This document shows positions 1 through 5,162 of a stretch of 5,162 bases of DNA, piece by piece; within the stretch, counting starts at the first letter, position 1, and every line of letters starts with the position of its first letter. The notes under the pieces were generated by a model. It did not search any database, was not told where the DNA came from, and saw only the letters and a program-made list of their open reading frames with translations. The stretch comes from Actinomycetes bacterium. Lineage in GTDB: Bacteria > Actinomycetota > Acidimicrobiia > UBA5794. A program made the position numbers and the translations under genes. The stretch covers positions 1-5,162 of the forward strand of contig JAUVQC010000117.1 in assembly GCA_030598305.1 (NCBI GenBank), read 5' to 3'.

Positions 1-680
1 AGTCCAAGCGCTTCGACGTGATCGTTGTCGACACACCACCATCTGGCGGAGGCATCGACTTCTTCCAGGCACCGTCGATGGCCAACGACCTGATCTCAGG
101 CAAGCTCCTCAAGTGGCTCACCGGTTCGAACCTTCCGGGAAGAGGTCTGATCTATCGGTTCACGGCGAAGCCGATCCTCCGCATCGCAGACAGTGTCCTT
201 GGTGGCCCGATGCTGAGCGAGGTCACAGATTTCCTGCTCGACATTCGCACCATGTACGACACGATCTCGGTACGGTCACGGACCATCGAGGTGTACCTCA
301 AGGCGGCGACGACGATCGTGGCGACCACGGCTGACCCGACACCCATCCACGAGACACGACGCTTCTTCACGGATCTTCACGGAATCGATATCAAACCACG
401 AGCGATCCTGTTCAATCGGAAGCTGCCCGAGTCCTGGGTCGACGCGGCCAACACGCCCATCCGCAATGTCGACGACTCAGCCCTCAGGGCACTGGCGAAG
501 GCCAACCTTCGCTCGTGGGGAGCCGAGGCAAGACGTCAGTCAGACGCAGCGGACGAGATCTCGGCTCGTTATCACGTCCCTGTCTACGCCATCGGATGGA
601 CGACACCCGCCCCTCAGACGCTCGAAGCCCTTGAGGGTCTGGTTGCGAATTCGGGAATCGTGGAGGATCTCGACATCTGA
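1..680 (+). CDS. ArsA/Get3-like P-loop ATPase, 3' part (5' end outside window)
   Basis: The open frame begins at base 3 and runs to TGA at 678-680, giving 225 visible residues. It is open at the window edge, so the GTG at base 18 is an internal valine and not the start. Visible residues 4-14 read FDVIVVDTPPS, a hydrophobic strand ending in the Walker B/switch Asp (bases 30-32), followed by a DFFQAP segment. This DTPPS-DF-DAP pattern is typical of the actinobacterial ArsA/Get3-like ATPases (the Rv3679/Rv3680 type in Mycobacterium). Further on are a TTIVATTADPTPIHET strand-helix and an ILFNR segment, matching the late strand and the Asn-containing adenine-binding region of this family. The Walker A loop must lie upstream and cannot be checked. 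Family members hydrolyse ATP and act on anions or tail-anchored membrane proteins; the substrate here is unknown. The gene converges on dnaE, with 46 bp between the stops. The family call is fairly safe; the exact function is not. Confidence 0.83.
   Translation, partial: SKRFDVIVVDTPPSGGGIDFFQAPSMANDLISGKLLKWLTGSNLPGRGLIYRFTAKPILRIADSVLGGPMLSEVTDFLLDIRTMYDTISVRSRTIEVYLKAATTIVATTADPTPIHETRRFFTDLHGIDIKPRAILFNRKLPESWVDAANTPIRNVDDSALRALAKANLRSWGAEARRQSDAADEISARYHVPVYAIGWTTPAPQTLEALEGLVANSGIVEDLDI
615..641. repeat. Inverted repeat inside the ATPase gene 3' end
   Basis: The arms CAGACGCTC (615-623) and GAGGGTCTG (633-641) pair at 8 of 9 positions around a 9-base loop. A smaller CCC-TTGA-GGG hairpin is nested across one arm (628-637). 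It lies within the last 70 bases of the coding region. It has no T-run on either strand, so it is not a standard intrinsic terminator. It may simply reflect coding constraint. Confidence 0.3.
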
Positions 681-726
681 GGACGGAACGTATCACGCTC
701 CGATCGCCGACTTCCGGCGTCCGTTC
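681..726. terminator. Candidate bidirectional terminator hairpin in the convergent gap
   Basis: This is the whole space between the TGA of the ATPase gene and the stop codon of dnaE. Its core is a perfect 5-bp GC stem, CGCCG (705-709) with CGGCG (715-719), around the loop ACTTC. An outer stem can form between GGACGGA (681-687) and TCCGTTC (720-726), with one G-T pair, and could stack directly on the core. The following plus-strand bases (TCCGTTCTC) are pyrimidine-rich but not a clean T-tract. The minus-strand side has no T-run. A weak or Rho-assisted termination site for both genes is an inference from position and structure. Confidence 0.35.
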
Positions 727-3700
727 TCAGAATATCGCTGACGGACCCAGGAGTTCCCTCAGTTCAGCGAAGAGGGCCGATCTCGGCTCCACGTTGTGTT
801 CGGCGCCGACCCGTAGAACCTTCTCACCACCACCAGCAGTCATGTGAATGTAGACGGGTGCCGACCCGGGATGGTTCGTCAGTACAAGTTTCAAATCTTC
901 GACGACAGCGGCCGACAGGCGCGTCGCGGGGACGCGGACACGCACGGTTCGGTCCTCAGAGAGGTTCGGCTCGGCAATGGACTGGACCATGAACTTCACA
1001 TCGTCACCGCGATGATCAACCCTTCCGCGCATCACCACGATGGCGTCCTCCCTGATCATCGGCCCATGCTCGGCAACTGTCTTGGGGAATGCAACAGCCT
1101 CGACCGATCCTTGGAGGTCCTCGAGCGAGAAGTACACCATGGGATCTCCCTTGCGGGTGTATCTCCTGTTGATGGACCCGATGACGCCAGCGATCGTCAC
1201 TTGTGACCGATCCTCACGGTCCCACAGGCCGGGGATCGCCGTATCGGTCATCTGTGCAAGCAGCTTCTCGATTCCGAGCAACGGATGGTCCGAGATGTAG
1301 AGGCCGAGCATCTCCTTCTCGAACCCGAGTCTGACCTTCTTGTCCCACTCGTGGTCCGCAACTTCGCGAGGCACATCACTGACGTCTGAATCGCCACCAC
1401 CGAACAAGCTGTATTGGCCCGCGTCCTCCGCTCGTCTGCGGTCGAGTGTCGTATCCACGATCTGGTGTGCGACCTCGAAGAGCCCCCGTCGTGTGTCACC
1501 CGTCGAATCGAACGCTCCAGCCTTGATCATCGACTCGATCGTCCGCTTGTTGAGCACCTGGATGTCAACCCTGTCAATGAAGTCGAAGAAGTCCTCGTAG
1601 TCGCCGTTCTTCTCGCGCTCGCCCACAATCAGGTCGACAACGGCTTCACCTACATTCCGAACTGCGGACAGTCCGAATACGATCTCGTCATCGGACGCCA
1701 TGAAATCTCGCTCGGAGACATTGATGCCCGGCACGAGGACGGGGATCTTCATCATCCGGCACTCGTGGAGATAGGCGGCGGTCTTGTCCTTGTTGCTCTT
1801 GACCGCCGTTAGGAGGGCAGCCATGTACTCGGCTGGATAGTGGGCCTTGAGCCACGCCGTCTGATAGGCAACAAGGGCGTATGCAGCTGAATGGCTCTTG
1901 ACAAAGCCGTACCCGGAGAAGTGCTCGATGAACCCGAAGAGCTCCTTGGCGAGCGTTTCCGGGTGCTCGTTCTCCACGCAGCCGGCAACGAACTTCTCCT
2001 CCTGCTGCCGCATGACGGATGGGATCTTCTTTCCCATCGCCTTTCGGAGGTCGTCGGCATCTGCCAGGGAGAATCCGGCGATCACCTGCGCCGTCTGCAT
2101 GACCTGCTCCTGATACGCGATGATTCCGTATGTGTCCCCAAGAATCGGTTCAAGATCGGGATGGGGGTACTCGACCGCCGACTTGCCATTCTTACGATCC
2201 GCGTACTCGAGGTGCATCCCTGCACCAAGGGGTCCGGGGCGATACAGCGCGTTGAGGGCGATCAGATGCTCGAAACGATCCGGGCCGAGATTTCTCATCA
2301 GCGCACGCATCGGCCCACCTTCAAACTGGAACACGCCAATCGAGTCTCCCCGCCTGAGCATCTCAAACACCAACTCGTCATCAAGGGGAACGTTGTCAAT
2401 GTCGGGACGAACACCCGTGTTGTGCTCGATCATGTCCAGTGAGCGTTCGATCGTTGCGAGATTCCTCAGACCGAGAAAGTCCATCTTCAGAAGGCCAAGC
2501 GCCTCGACACCATGCATCTCATACTGCGTCACGGTCTCGGCGTCTTCGCCCTTGCGTTGGGTCGGCACGATATTGGTGAGCGGCTCGGGTGATATCACCA
2601 CTGCTGCCGCGTGGATGGAATCCTGACGACGCAAGCCCTCAAGGCCTCTGGCCGTCTCCAGTATCTCGGTTGCCCCGTCAAGGGAGGTGAGCAGATCTCT
2701 CAGTCCAGAGGCCGCTGAGTAGTGGTCCCGAAGGTCGCTCGCCGAGTCCGGCCCCGGTTCGGTGAGACACTGGTCAATGGTTGCGTCCTTGCCGAGGATC
2801 GCAGGGGGCATTGCCTTCGCGAGCTGGTCCCCTGTTGAATACGGGTAGTCGAGGACTCTCGCTGCATCCCTGATCGCCTGCTTGCCCTTGATGGTCGAGA
2901 ACGTGATGATCTGGGCGACGTGGTCAGATCCGTACTTCTCCGCCGAGTACTTGATCATCTCTCCGCGATACCGCTCATCAAAGTCCATGTCGATGTCCGG
3001 CATTCCCTTTCTACCAGGGTTGAGGAAGCGCTCGAAGATGAGTCCGAACTCGATCGGATCCAGAGCGGTGATCCTCAGGCAGTACGCAACGATCGAGCCT
3101 GCAGCGCTTCCACGCCCGGGGCCGGTGCGGATACCTCGTTTGTGCGCATACATGATGAGATCCCAGACGATCAGGAAGTAGGCAGAAAATCCCATCTCAG
3201 AGATGACCTTCAGCTCGTAGTCGATCCTCTCCTGCACCTGAGGACCGAGCGATCCGTATCGCGTTGCAGCACCCTCGAGCACGAGGTGGCGGAGATAGGA
3301 GTCCTCTGTGAGGCCGGCTGGCACGTCGAATTGGGGGAGGAGGATCCTCCCGAACTCGATGTCAAGATTCACCCGCTCGGCAATCAGCAGCGTGTTGTCC
3401 GCAGCACCGGGATACTGCTCCTCGCCAAAAAGCGTCCGCATCTCGGCTGCGGACTTGATGTAGAACTCCTGTGAGTGGAACTTGAATCGATTTTCGTCGG
3501 ATTTGACGGAGCCGGTCTGGATACAGAGAAGCGCATCATGGGCCTCCGCCTCATGCGCGTAGGTGTAGTGAGAGTCGTTCGCCGCCAACAACGGAGCGCC
3601 GAGCCTCCGTCCGATGTCCAGCAGGTCTCCCATGATCTTCTGCTGGGCAGGGATGCCGTGGTCCTGCAATTCGATGAAGAAGTTGTCCTTGCCGAAGATA

Positions 3701-4230
3701 TCCTGATACATCGATGCTGCGGCCAGCGCTGCATCAAAGTTTCTCTCCGTTCCGTGCTGATCGTCATCCGCTCCCTCGTCGACGCCCAACAGTTGGGGAA
3801 CATGACCTCCGAGACATCCTGTCGCACCTATCAGACCCTCGCTGTGCTCAGCGAGGAGTTCAGCGTCGATCCTCGGCTTGTAGTAGTAGCCCTCGGTGTA
3901 GGCCCGGGATGCAAGCTTCATCAGGTTGCGGTAGCCAACCTCGTTCTCGGCGAGGATGGTCATGTGATATCTGATGTTGTCGCGCCGCGCCGGTCTGTCG
4001 AATCGCGATCCAGGTGTCAGATACGCCTCGATGCCGACGATCGGTTTGACACCTTCAGCCTTGGCAGCCTTCATGAAGTCGACGACCCCGTAGAGGACAC
4101 CGTGGTCCGTGATGGCTACCGCAGGCTGGCCGTCGGCTGCGACTGCTTTGACCAGGTCATTGACCCTCGCTGCGCCATCAAGCATCGAGAACTCGGTGTG
4201 CACATGAAGATGAGCAAATCTGTCTGCCAC
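727..4230 (-). CDS. dnaE: DNA polymerase III subunit alpha (replicative DnaE)
   Basis: This is the catalytic subunit of the chromosomal replicase, extending DNA from primers at the fork. The 1167 residues match the usual family size (about 1160 in E. coli). A PHP domain (about residues 5-285) carries HLHVHTEFS, AITDHG, GIEAY, RYHMT, ATGCLGG and ANDSHY. The polymerase core has GPGRGSAAGS (370-379), PDIDMDF with Asp414 and Asp416, and KMDFLGLR with Asp584, equivalent to E. coli D401, D403 and D555. The fingers region includes GVFQFE (632-637), ALYRPGP (661-667), AYQEQVM (705-711) and GYGFVKSHSAAYA (773-785). A helix-hairpin-helix region (about 830-910), the clamp-binding motif QYSLF (939-943) and an OB fold (about 1010-1090) follow. 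The start is GTG at 4230: family similarity begins just after it, and PHP motif I lies 8 codons downstream. The frame stays open to GTG 4359, but those 43 extra codons look unlike any DnaE N-terminus. No frameshift, intein or missing catalytic residue was seen. Confidence 0.98.
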   Translation of the reverse strand: MADRFAHLHVHTEFSMLDGAARVNDLVKAVAADGQPAVAITDHGVLYGVVDFMKAAKAEGVKPIVGIEAYLTPGSRFDRPARRDNIRYHMTILAENEVGYRNLMKLASRAYTEGYYYKPRIDAELLAEHSEGLIGATGCLGGHVPQLLGVDEGADDDQHGTERNFDAALAAASMYQDIFGKDNFFIELQDHGIPAQQKIMGDLLDIGRRLGAPLLAANDSHYTYAHEAEAHDALLCIQTGSVKSDENRFKFHSQEFYIKSAAEMRTLFGEEQYPGAADNTLLIAERVNLDIEFGRILLPQFDVPAGLTEDSYLRHLVLEGAATRYGSLGPQVQERIDYELKVISEMGFSAYFLIVWDLIMYAHKRGIRTGPGRGSAAGSIVAYCLRITALDPIEFGLIFERFLNPGRKGMPDIDMDFDERYRGEMIKYSAEKYGSDHVAQIITFSTIKGKQAIRDAARVLDYPYSTGDQLAKAMPPAILGKDATIDQCLTEPGPDSASDLRDHYSAASGLRDLLTSLDGATEILETARGLEGLRRQDSIHAAAVVISPEPLTNIVPTQRKGEDAETVTQYEMHGVEALGLLKMDFLGLRNLATIERSLDMIEHNTGVRPDIDNVPLDDELVFEMLRRGDSIGVFQFEGGPMRALMRNLGPDRFEHLIALNALYRPGPLGAGMHLEYADRKNGKSAVEYPHPDLEPILGDTYGIIAYQEQVMQTAQVIAGFSLADADDLRKAMGKKIPSVMRQQEEKFVAGCVENEHPETLAKELFGFIEHFSGYGFVKSHSAAYALVAYQTAWLKAHYPAEYMAALLTAVKSNKDKTAAYLHECRMMKIPVLVPGINVSERDFMASDDEIVFGLSAVRNVGEAVVDLIVGEREKNGDYEDFFDFIDRVDIQVLNKRTIESMIKAGAFDSTGDTRRGLFEVAHQIVDTTLDRRRAEDAGQYSLFGGGDSDVSDVPREVADHEWDKKVRLGFEKEMLGLYISDHPLLGIEKLLAQMTDTAIPGLWDREDRSQVTIAGVIGSINRRYTRKGDPMVYFSLEDLQGSVEAVAFPKTVAEHGPMIREDAIVVMRGRVDHRGDDVKFMVQSIAEPNLSEDRTVRVRVPATRLSAAVVEDLKLVLTNHPGSAPVYIHMTAGGGEKVLRVGAEHNVEPRSALFAELRELLGPSAIF
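1402..1416 (-). other. Beta-clamp binding motif of DnaE (QYSLF)
   Basis: Residues 939-943 read QYSLF, close to the bacterial clamp-binding consensus QL(S/D)LF. The motif sits between the helix-hairpin-helix region and the OB fold, where the internal clamp motif of E. coli alpha (QADMF) lies. It is flanked by an acidic, glycine-rich stretch (GGGDSD), consistent with an exposed loop. Its role in tethering the polymerase to the DnaN sliding clamp follows from family knowledge. Confidence 0.8.
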
Positions 4231-4240
4231 GTTGTGCTGA

Positions 4241-4268
4241 TGCCCTCCCGGCAGTGCCGTTCCCGGCA
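4241..4268 (-). promoter_or_regulatory. dnaE leader: GNRA-type hairpin next to the Shine-Dalgarno
   Basis: Read on the minus strand, TGCCG (4268-4264), GGAA (4263-4260) and CGGCA (4259-4255) form a 5-bp stem closed by a GGAA loop, which fits the GNRA tetraloop rule. Immediately downstream, TGCC-GGGAG-GGCA (4253-4241) can form a second small hairpin. That hairpin would hold the purine-rich Shine-Dalgarno GGGAGGG (4249-4243). The Shine-Dalgarno ends 12 bases before the GTG start, which is longer than usual spacing. The structures are short, and any effect on dnaE translation is an inference. Confidence 0.35.
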
Positions 4269-4285
4269 ACGCGCTTGTGTCACCT

Positions 4286-4291
4286 AATCTA
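4286..4291 (-). promoter_or_regulatory. Candidate -10 element for dnaE (TAGATT)
   Basis: The minus strand reads GCATTAGATTAGGTG across the AT-rich island. TAGATT fits the loose actinobacterial TANNNT -10 pattern and would give a leader of roughly 50 bases before the GTG at 4230. No good -35 hexamer lies 16-18 bases upstream. The opposite strand of the same island carries TAATCT (4285-4290), which could equally serve pfkA. Confidence 0.3.
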
Positions 4292-4308
4292 ATGCGAACA
4301 CGTCCGAG

Positions 4309-4335
4309 AGCCACACACCCGAAATGCCTGTGGTT
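4309..4335. repeat. Dyad CCACA-N13-TGTGG upstream of pfkA
   Basis: CCACA (4311-4315) and TGTGG (4329-4333) are perfect inverted copies 13 bases apart. The pairing extends to AGCCACA/TGTGGTT with one G-T pair. The dyad lies about 42 bases before the pfkA start. It could be a regulator binding site or a leader hairpin, but arms this short can arise by chance. Confidence 0.25.
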
Positions 4336-4365
4336 GAGGCGCTTTGTAGACCCAGACACAGTAAC

Positions 4366-4372
4366 GAGGAGG
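4366..4372 (+). promoter_or_regulatory. Shine-Dalgarno of pfkA (GAGGAGG)
   Basis: GAGGAGG closely complements the 16S rRNA 3' end and sits 4 bases before the GTG at 4377. An in-frame TAA at 4362-4364 lies just upstream, so the coding region cannot begin earlier. Together these fix the start codon of pfkA. Confidence 0.85.
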
Positions 4373-4376
4373 AAAC

Positions 4377-5162
4377 GTGGGAGTCATTGGAGTACTGACT
4401 GCGGGTGGAGACTGCCCGGGTCTGAACGCCGTGATCCGGGGCGTCGTCGGGAGGGCATGTCAGCGGGATGAAGAGATACTCGGAATCCTGAATGGCTGGG
4501 AGGGTCTCATGAAGGATTCCACGATGCCGCTCAACCGCGACGCCGTGCGCGGCATCCTCGGCCGGGGCGGGACGATGCTCGGCACGTCCCGCATGGATCC
4601 CTACGTCCACGGTGAAGGTCTCACGAGTTGCGAAGGAACGCTCTCGCTCAACGGCATCGATCGGCTCATTGTGATAGGCGGCGATGGAACGCTTCGTTCA
4701 GCGATGCGCCTCGCCGACGAGGGTCTCAACGTCATCGGTGTGCCCAAAACCATCGACAACGACATCTGTGGTACCGACATCACATTCGGATTCGAGACCG
4801 CGGTCCAGATCGCCACCGATGCGATCGACAGGCTCGCAACCACGGCTGAGGCACACAACCGCGTCATCATCGTCGAGGTGATGGGCAGGACAAAGGGTTG
4901 GATCGCAACACACGCCGGTATCGCCGGTGGTGCTGACTACATACTGATTCCGGAACGACCATATGACATCGACCATGTTGTCGAGGTGCTCCGAGCTCGC
5001 CATCGATCCGGCCACCGGTATTCGATCGTCGTGGTCGGCGAAGGGATCGACCCACCCCCTGGCTACGAGCCGGCCGAAATCAAGAAGGACGCCTTCGGAT
5101 TCGATCGGCTCGGTGGAGTCGGCTTCTCCGTTGCCGCGGCCATCGAGGAGCGGACGAAGTTC
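4377..5162 (+). CDS. pfkA: 6-phosphofructokinase, N-terminal 262 residues (3' end outside window)
   Basis: The product phosphorylates fructose 6-phosphate to fructose 1,6-bisphosphate, the committed step of glycolysis. The frame runs from GTG 4377 to the last base without a stop. Family motifs fall at the standard Bacillus PFK numbers without gaps up to residue 222: GVLTAGGDCPG (5-15), Arg72, GGDGT (101-105), PKTIDND (123-129, with catalytic Asp127 and Asp129), Arg162, MGR (169-171) and Glu222. Gly104 resembles ATP-dependent enzymes, whereas Lys124 resembles pyrophosphate-dependent ones. This pairing is seen in some actinomycete group III PFKs and favours ATP, but does not prove it. After Glu222 the chain is about 22 residues longer than in Bacillus PFK. 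The window ends just before the expected substrate Arg243 and the LGHxQRGG motif. Only about three quarters of the protein is therefore visible. The gene diverges from dnaE. Confidence 0.96.
   Translation, partial: MGVIGVLTAGGDCPGLNAVIRGVVGRACQRDEEILGILNGWEGLMKDSTMPLNRDAVRGILGRGGTMLGTSRMDPYVHGEGLTSCEGTLSLNGIDRLIVIGGDGTLRSAMRLADEGLNVIGVPKTIDNDICGTDITFGFETAVQIATDAIDRLATTAEAHNRVIIVEVMGRTKGWIATHAGIAGGADYILIPERPYDIDHVVEVLRARHRSGHRYSIVVVGEGIDPPPGYEPAEIKKDAFGFDRLGGVGFSVAAAIEERTKF

Larger units (their letters stand above)
4231..4376. promoter_or_regulatory. Divergent dnaE-pfkA intergenic region
   Basis: These 146 bp separate two genes that start in opposite directions, so both promoters should lie here or just inside the neighbouring coding ends. 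The region contains one AT-rich island (about 4284-4298) in otherwise GC-rich DNA, an 8-bp direct repeat TCCCGGCA (4246-4253 and 4261-4268), a dnaE leader hairpin and a dyad on the pfkA side. No convincing -35 hexamer was found for either gene. Shared or coordinated regulation is possible but not shown. Confidence 0.6.

Noticed and set aside
18..20. GTG at base 18 as the start of the ATPase gene
   Set aside because: The frame is open to the window edge (SKRFD precedes it), and this valine lies inside the Walker B strand. A real start there would delete the Walker A loop.
646..653. Palindrome CGAATTCG near the end of the ATPase gene
   Set aside because: An isolated 8-bp palindrome inside coding sequence with no repeat elsewhere that I saw; expected by chance.
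2920..3474. Plus-strand open frame of 184 codons opposite the dnaE palm region
   Set aside because: Same antisense codon-aligned shadow as the other plus-strand frames across dnaE (844-1206, 1414-1812, 1891-2442). No plausible domain and no independent evidence of coding.
727..4230. Possible intein or split gene in dnaE
   Set aside because: The protein has normal family length, and the motifs run in order without an inserted block or a break. No intein splice motifs were seen near the active-site segments.
3475..4287. Plus-strand open frame of 270 codons opposite the dnaE N-terminal region
   Set aside because: It is codon-aligned antisense to dnaE, where stops need TTA, CTA or TCA codons in dnaE, which are rare in GC-rich genes. 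The protein shows no recognisable domain, and dnaE fully explains the DNA.
4231..4359. Extended dnaE N-terminus from GTG 4359
   Set aside because: Its 43 codons have no resemblance to DnaE, and they cover the leader and promoter-like region. GTG 4230 places PHP motif I at the usual distance from the start.
4601..4870. Minus-strand open frame of 89 codons opposite pfkA
   Set aside because: It overlaps the conserved core of the PFK (GGDGT, PKTIDND), which is clearly the coding strand. The predicted protein is low-complexity and unrecognised.
1..5162. CRISPR array, tRNA/rRNA gene, insertion sequence, phage or defence module
   Set aside because: No regularly spaced repeats, clover-leaf sequence, transposase, terminal inverted repeats or defence domains were seen. 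Nearly all bases are accounted for by three housekeeping-type genes.

Overview
The window holds parts of three protein genes on moderately GC-rich DNA (judged by eye, not computed). The gene families point to an actinobacterium (Actinomycetota). The replicative polymerase is a DnaE with an apparently intact PHP nuclease site, as in mycobacterial DnaE1. The phosphofructokinase has the Gly104/Lys124 pairing and a C-terminal-half insertion resembling actinomycete 'group III' enzymes. The ATPase carries a DTPPS-type Walker B segment like the paired ArsA/Get3-like ATPases of actinobacteria. The class or genus cannot be fixed from this sequence; a deep-branching, non-mycobacterial lineage is only a guess.

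Layout. (1) Bases 1-680, plus strand: the 3' part of an ArsA/Get3-like ATPase gene whose 5' end lies outside the window. (2) Bases 681-726: a 46-bp convergent gap that can fold into a GC-rich hairpin and may end transcription from both sides. (3) Bases 727-4230, minus strand: a complete dnaE gene encoding the DNA polymerase III alpha subunit, 1167 residues from a GTG start. (4) Bases 4231-4376: a 146-bp divergent intergenic region with an AT-rich promoter-like core, a leader hairpin upstream of dnaE, a dyad on the pfkA side and a strong Shine-Dalgarno for pfkA. (5) Bases 4377-5162, plus strand: the first 262 codons of a 6-phosphofructokinase gene that runs off the window.

The three genes do not form one operon: dnaE is transcribed against both neighbours, diverging from pfkA and converging with the ATPase gene. 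They belong to different processes (chromosome replication, glycolysis and probably membrane-protein or anion handling), so no shared pathway is claimed. No RNA gene, CRISPR array, insertion sequence, prophage or toxin module was seen. I found no convincing sign of a new biological system. The points worth a second look are the complete PHP metal site in DnaE, the phosphoryl-donor and allosteric residues of the PFK, the dnaE start choice, and small structures in the two intergenic gaps.
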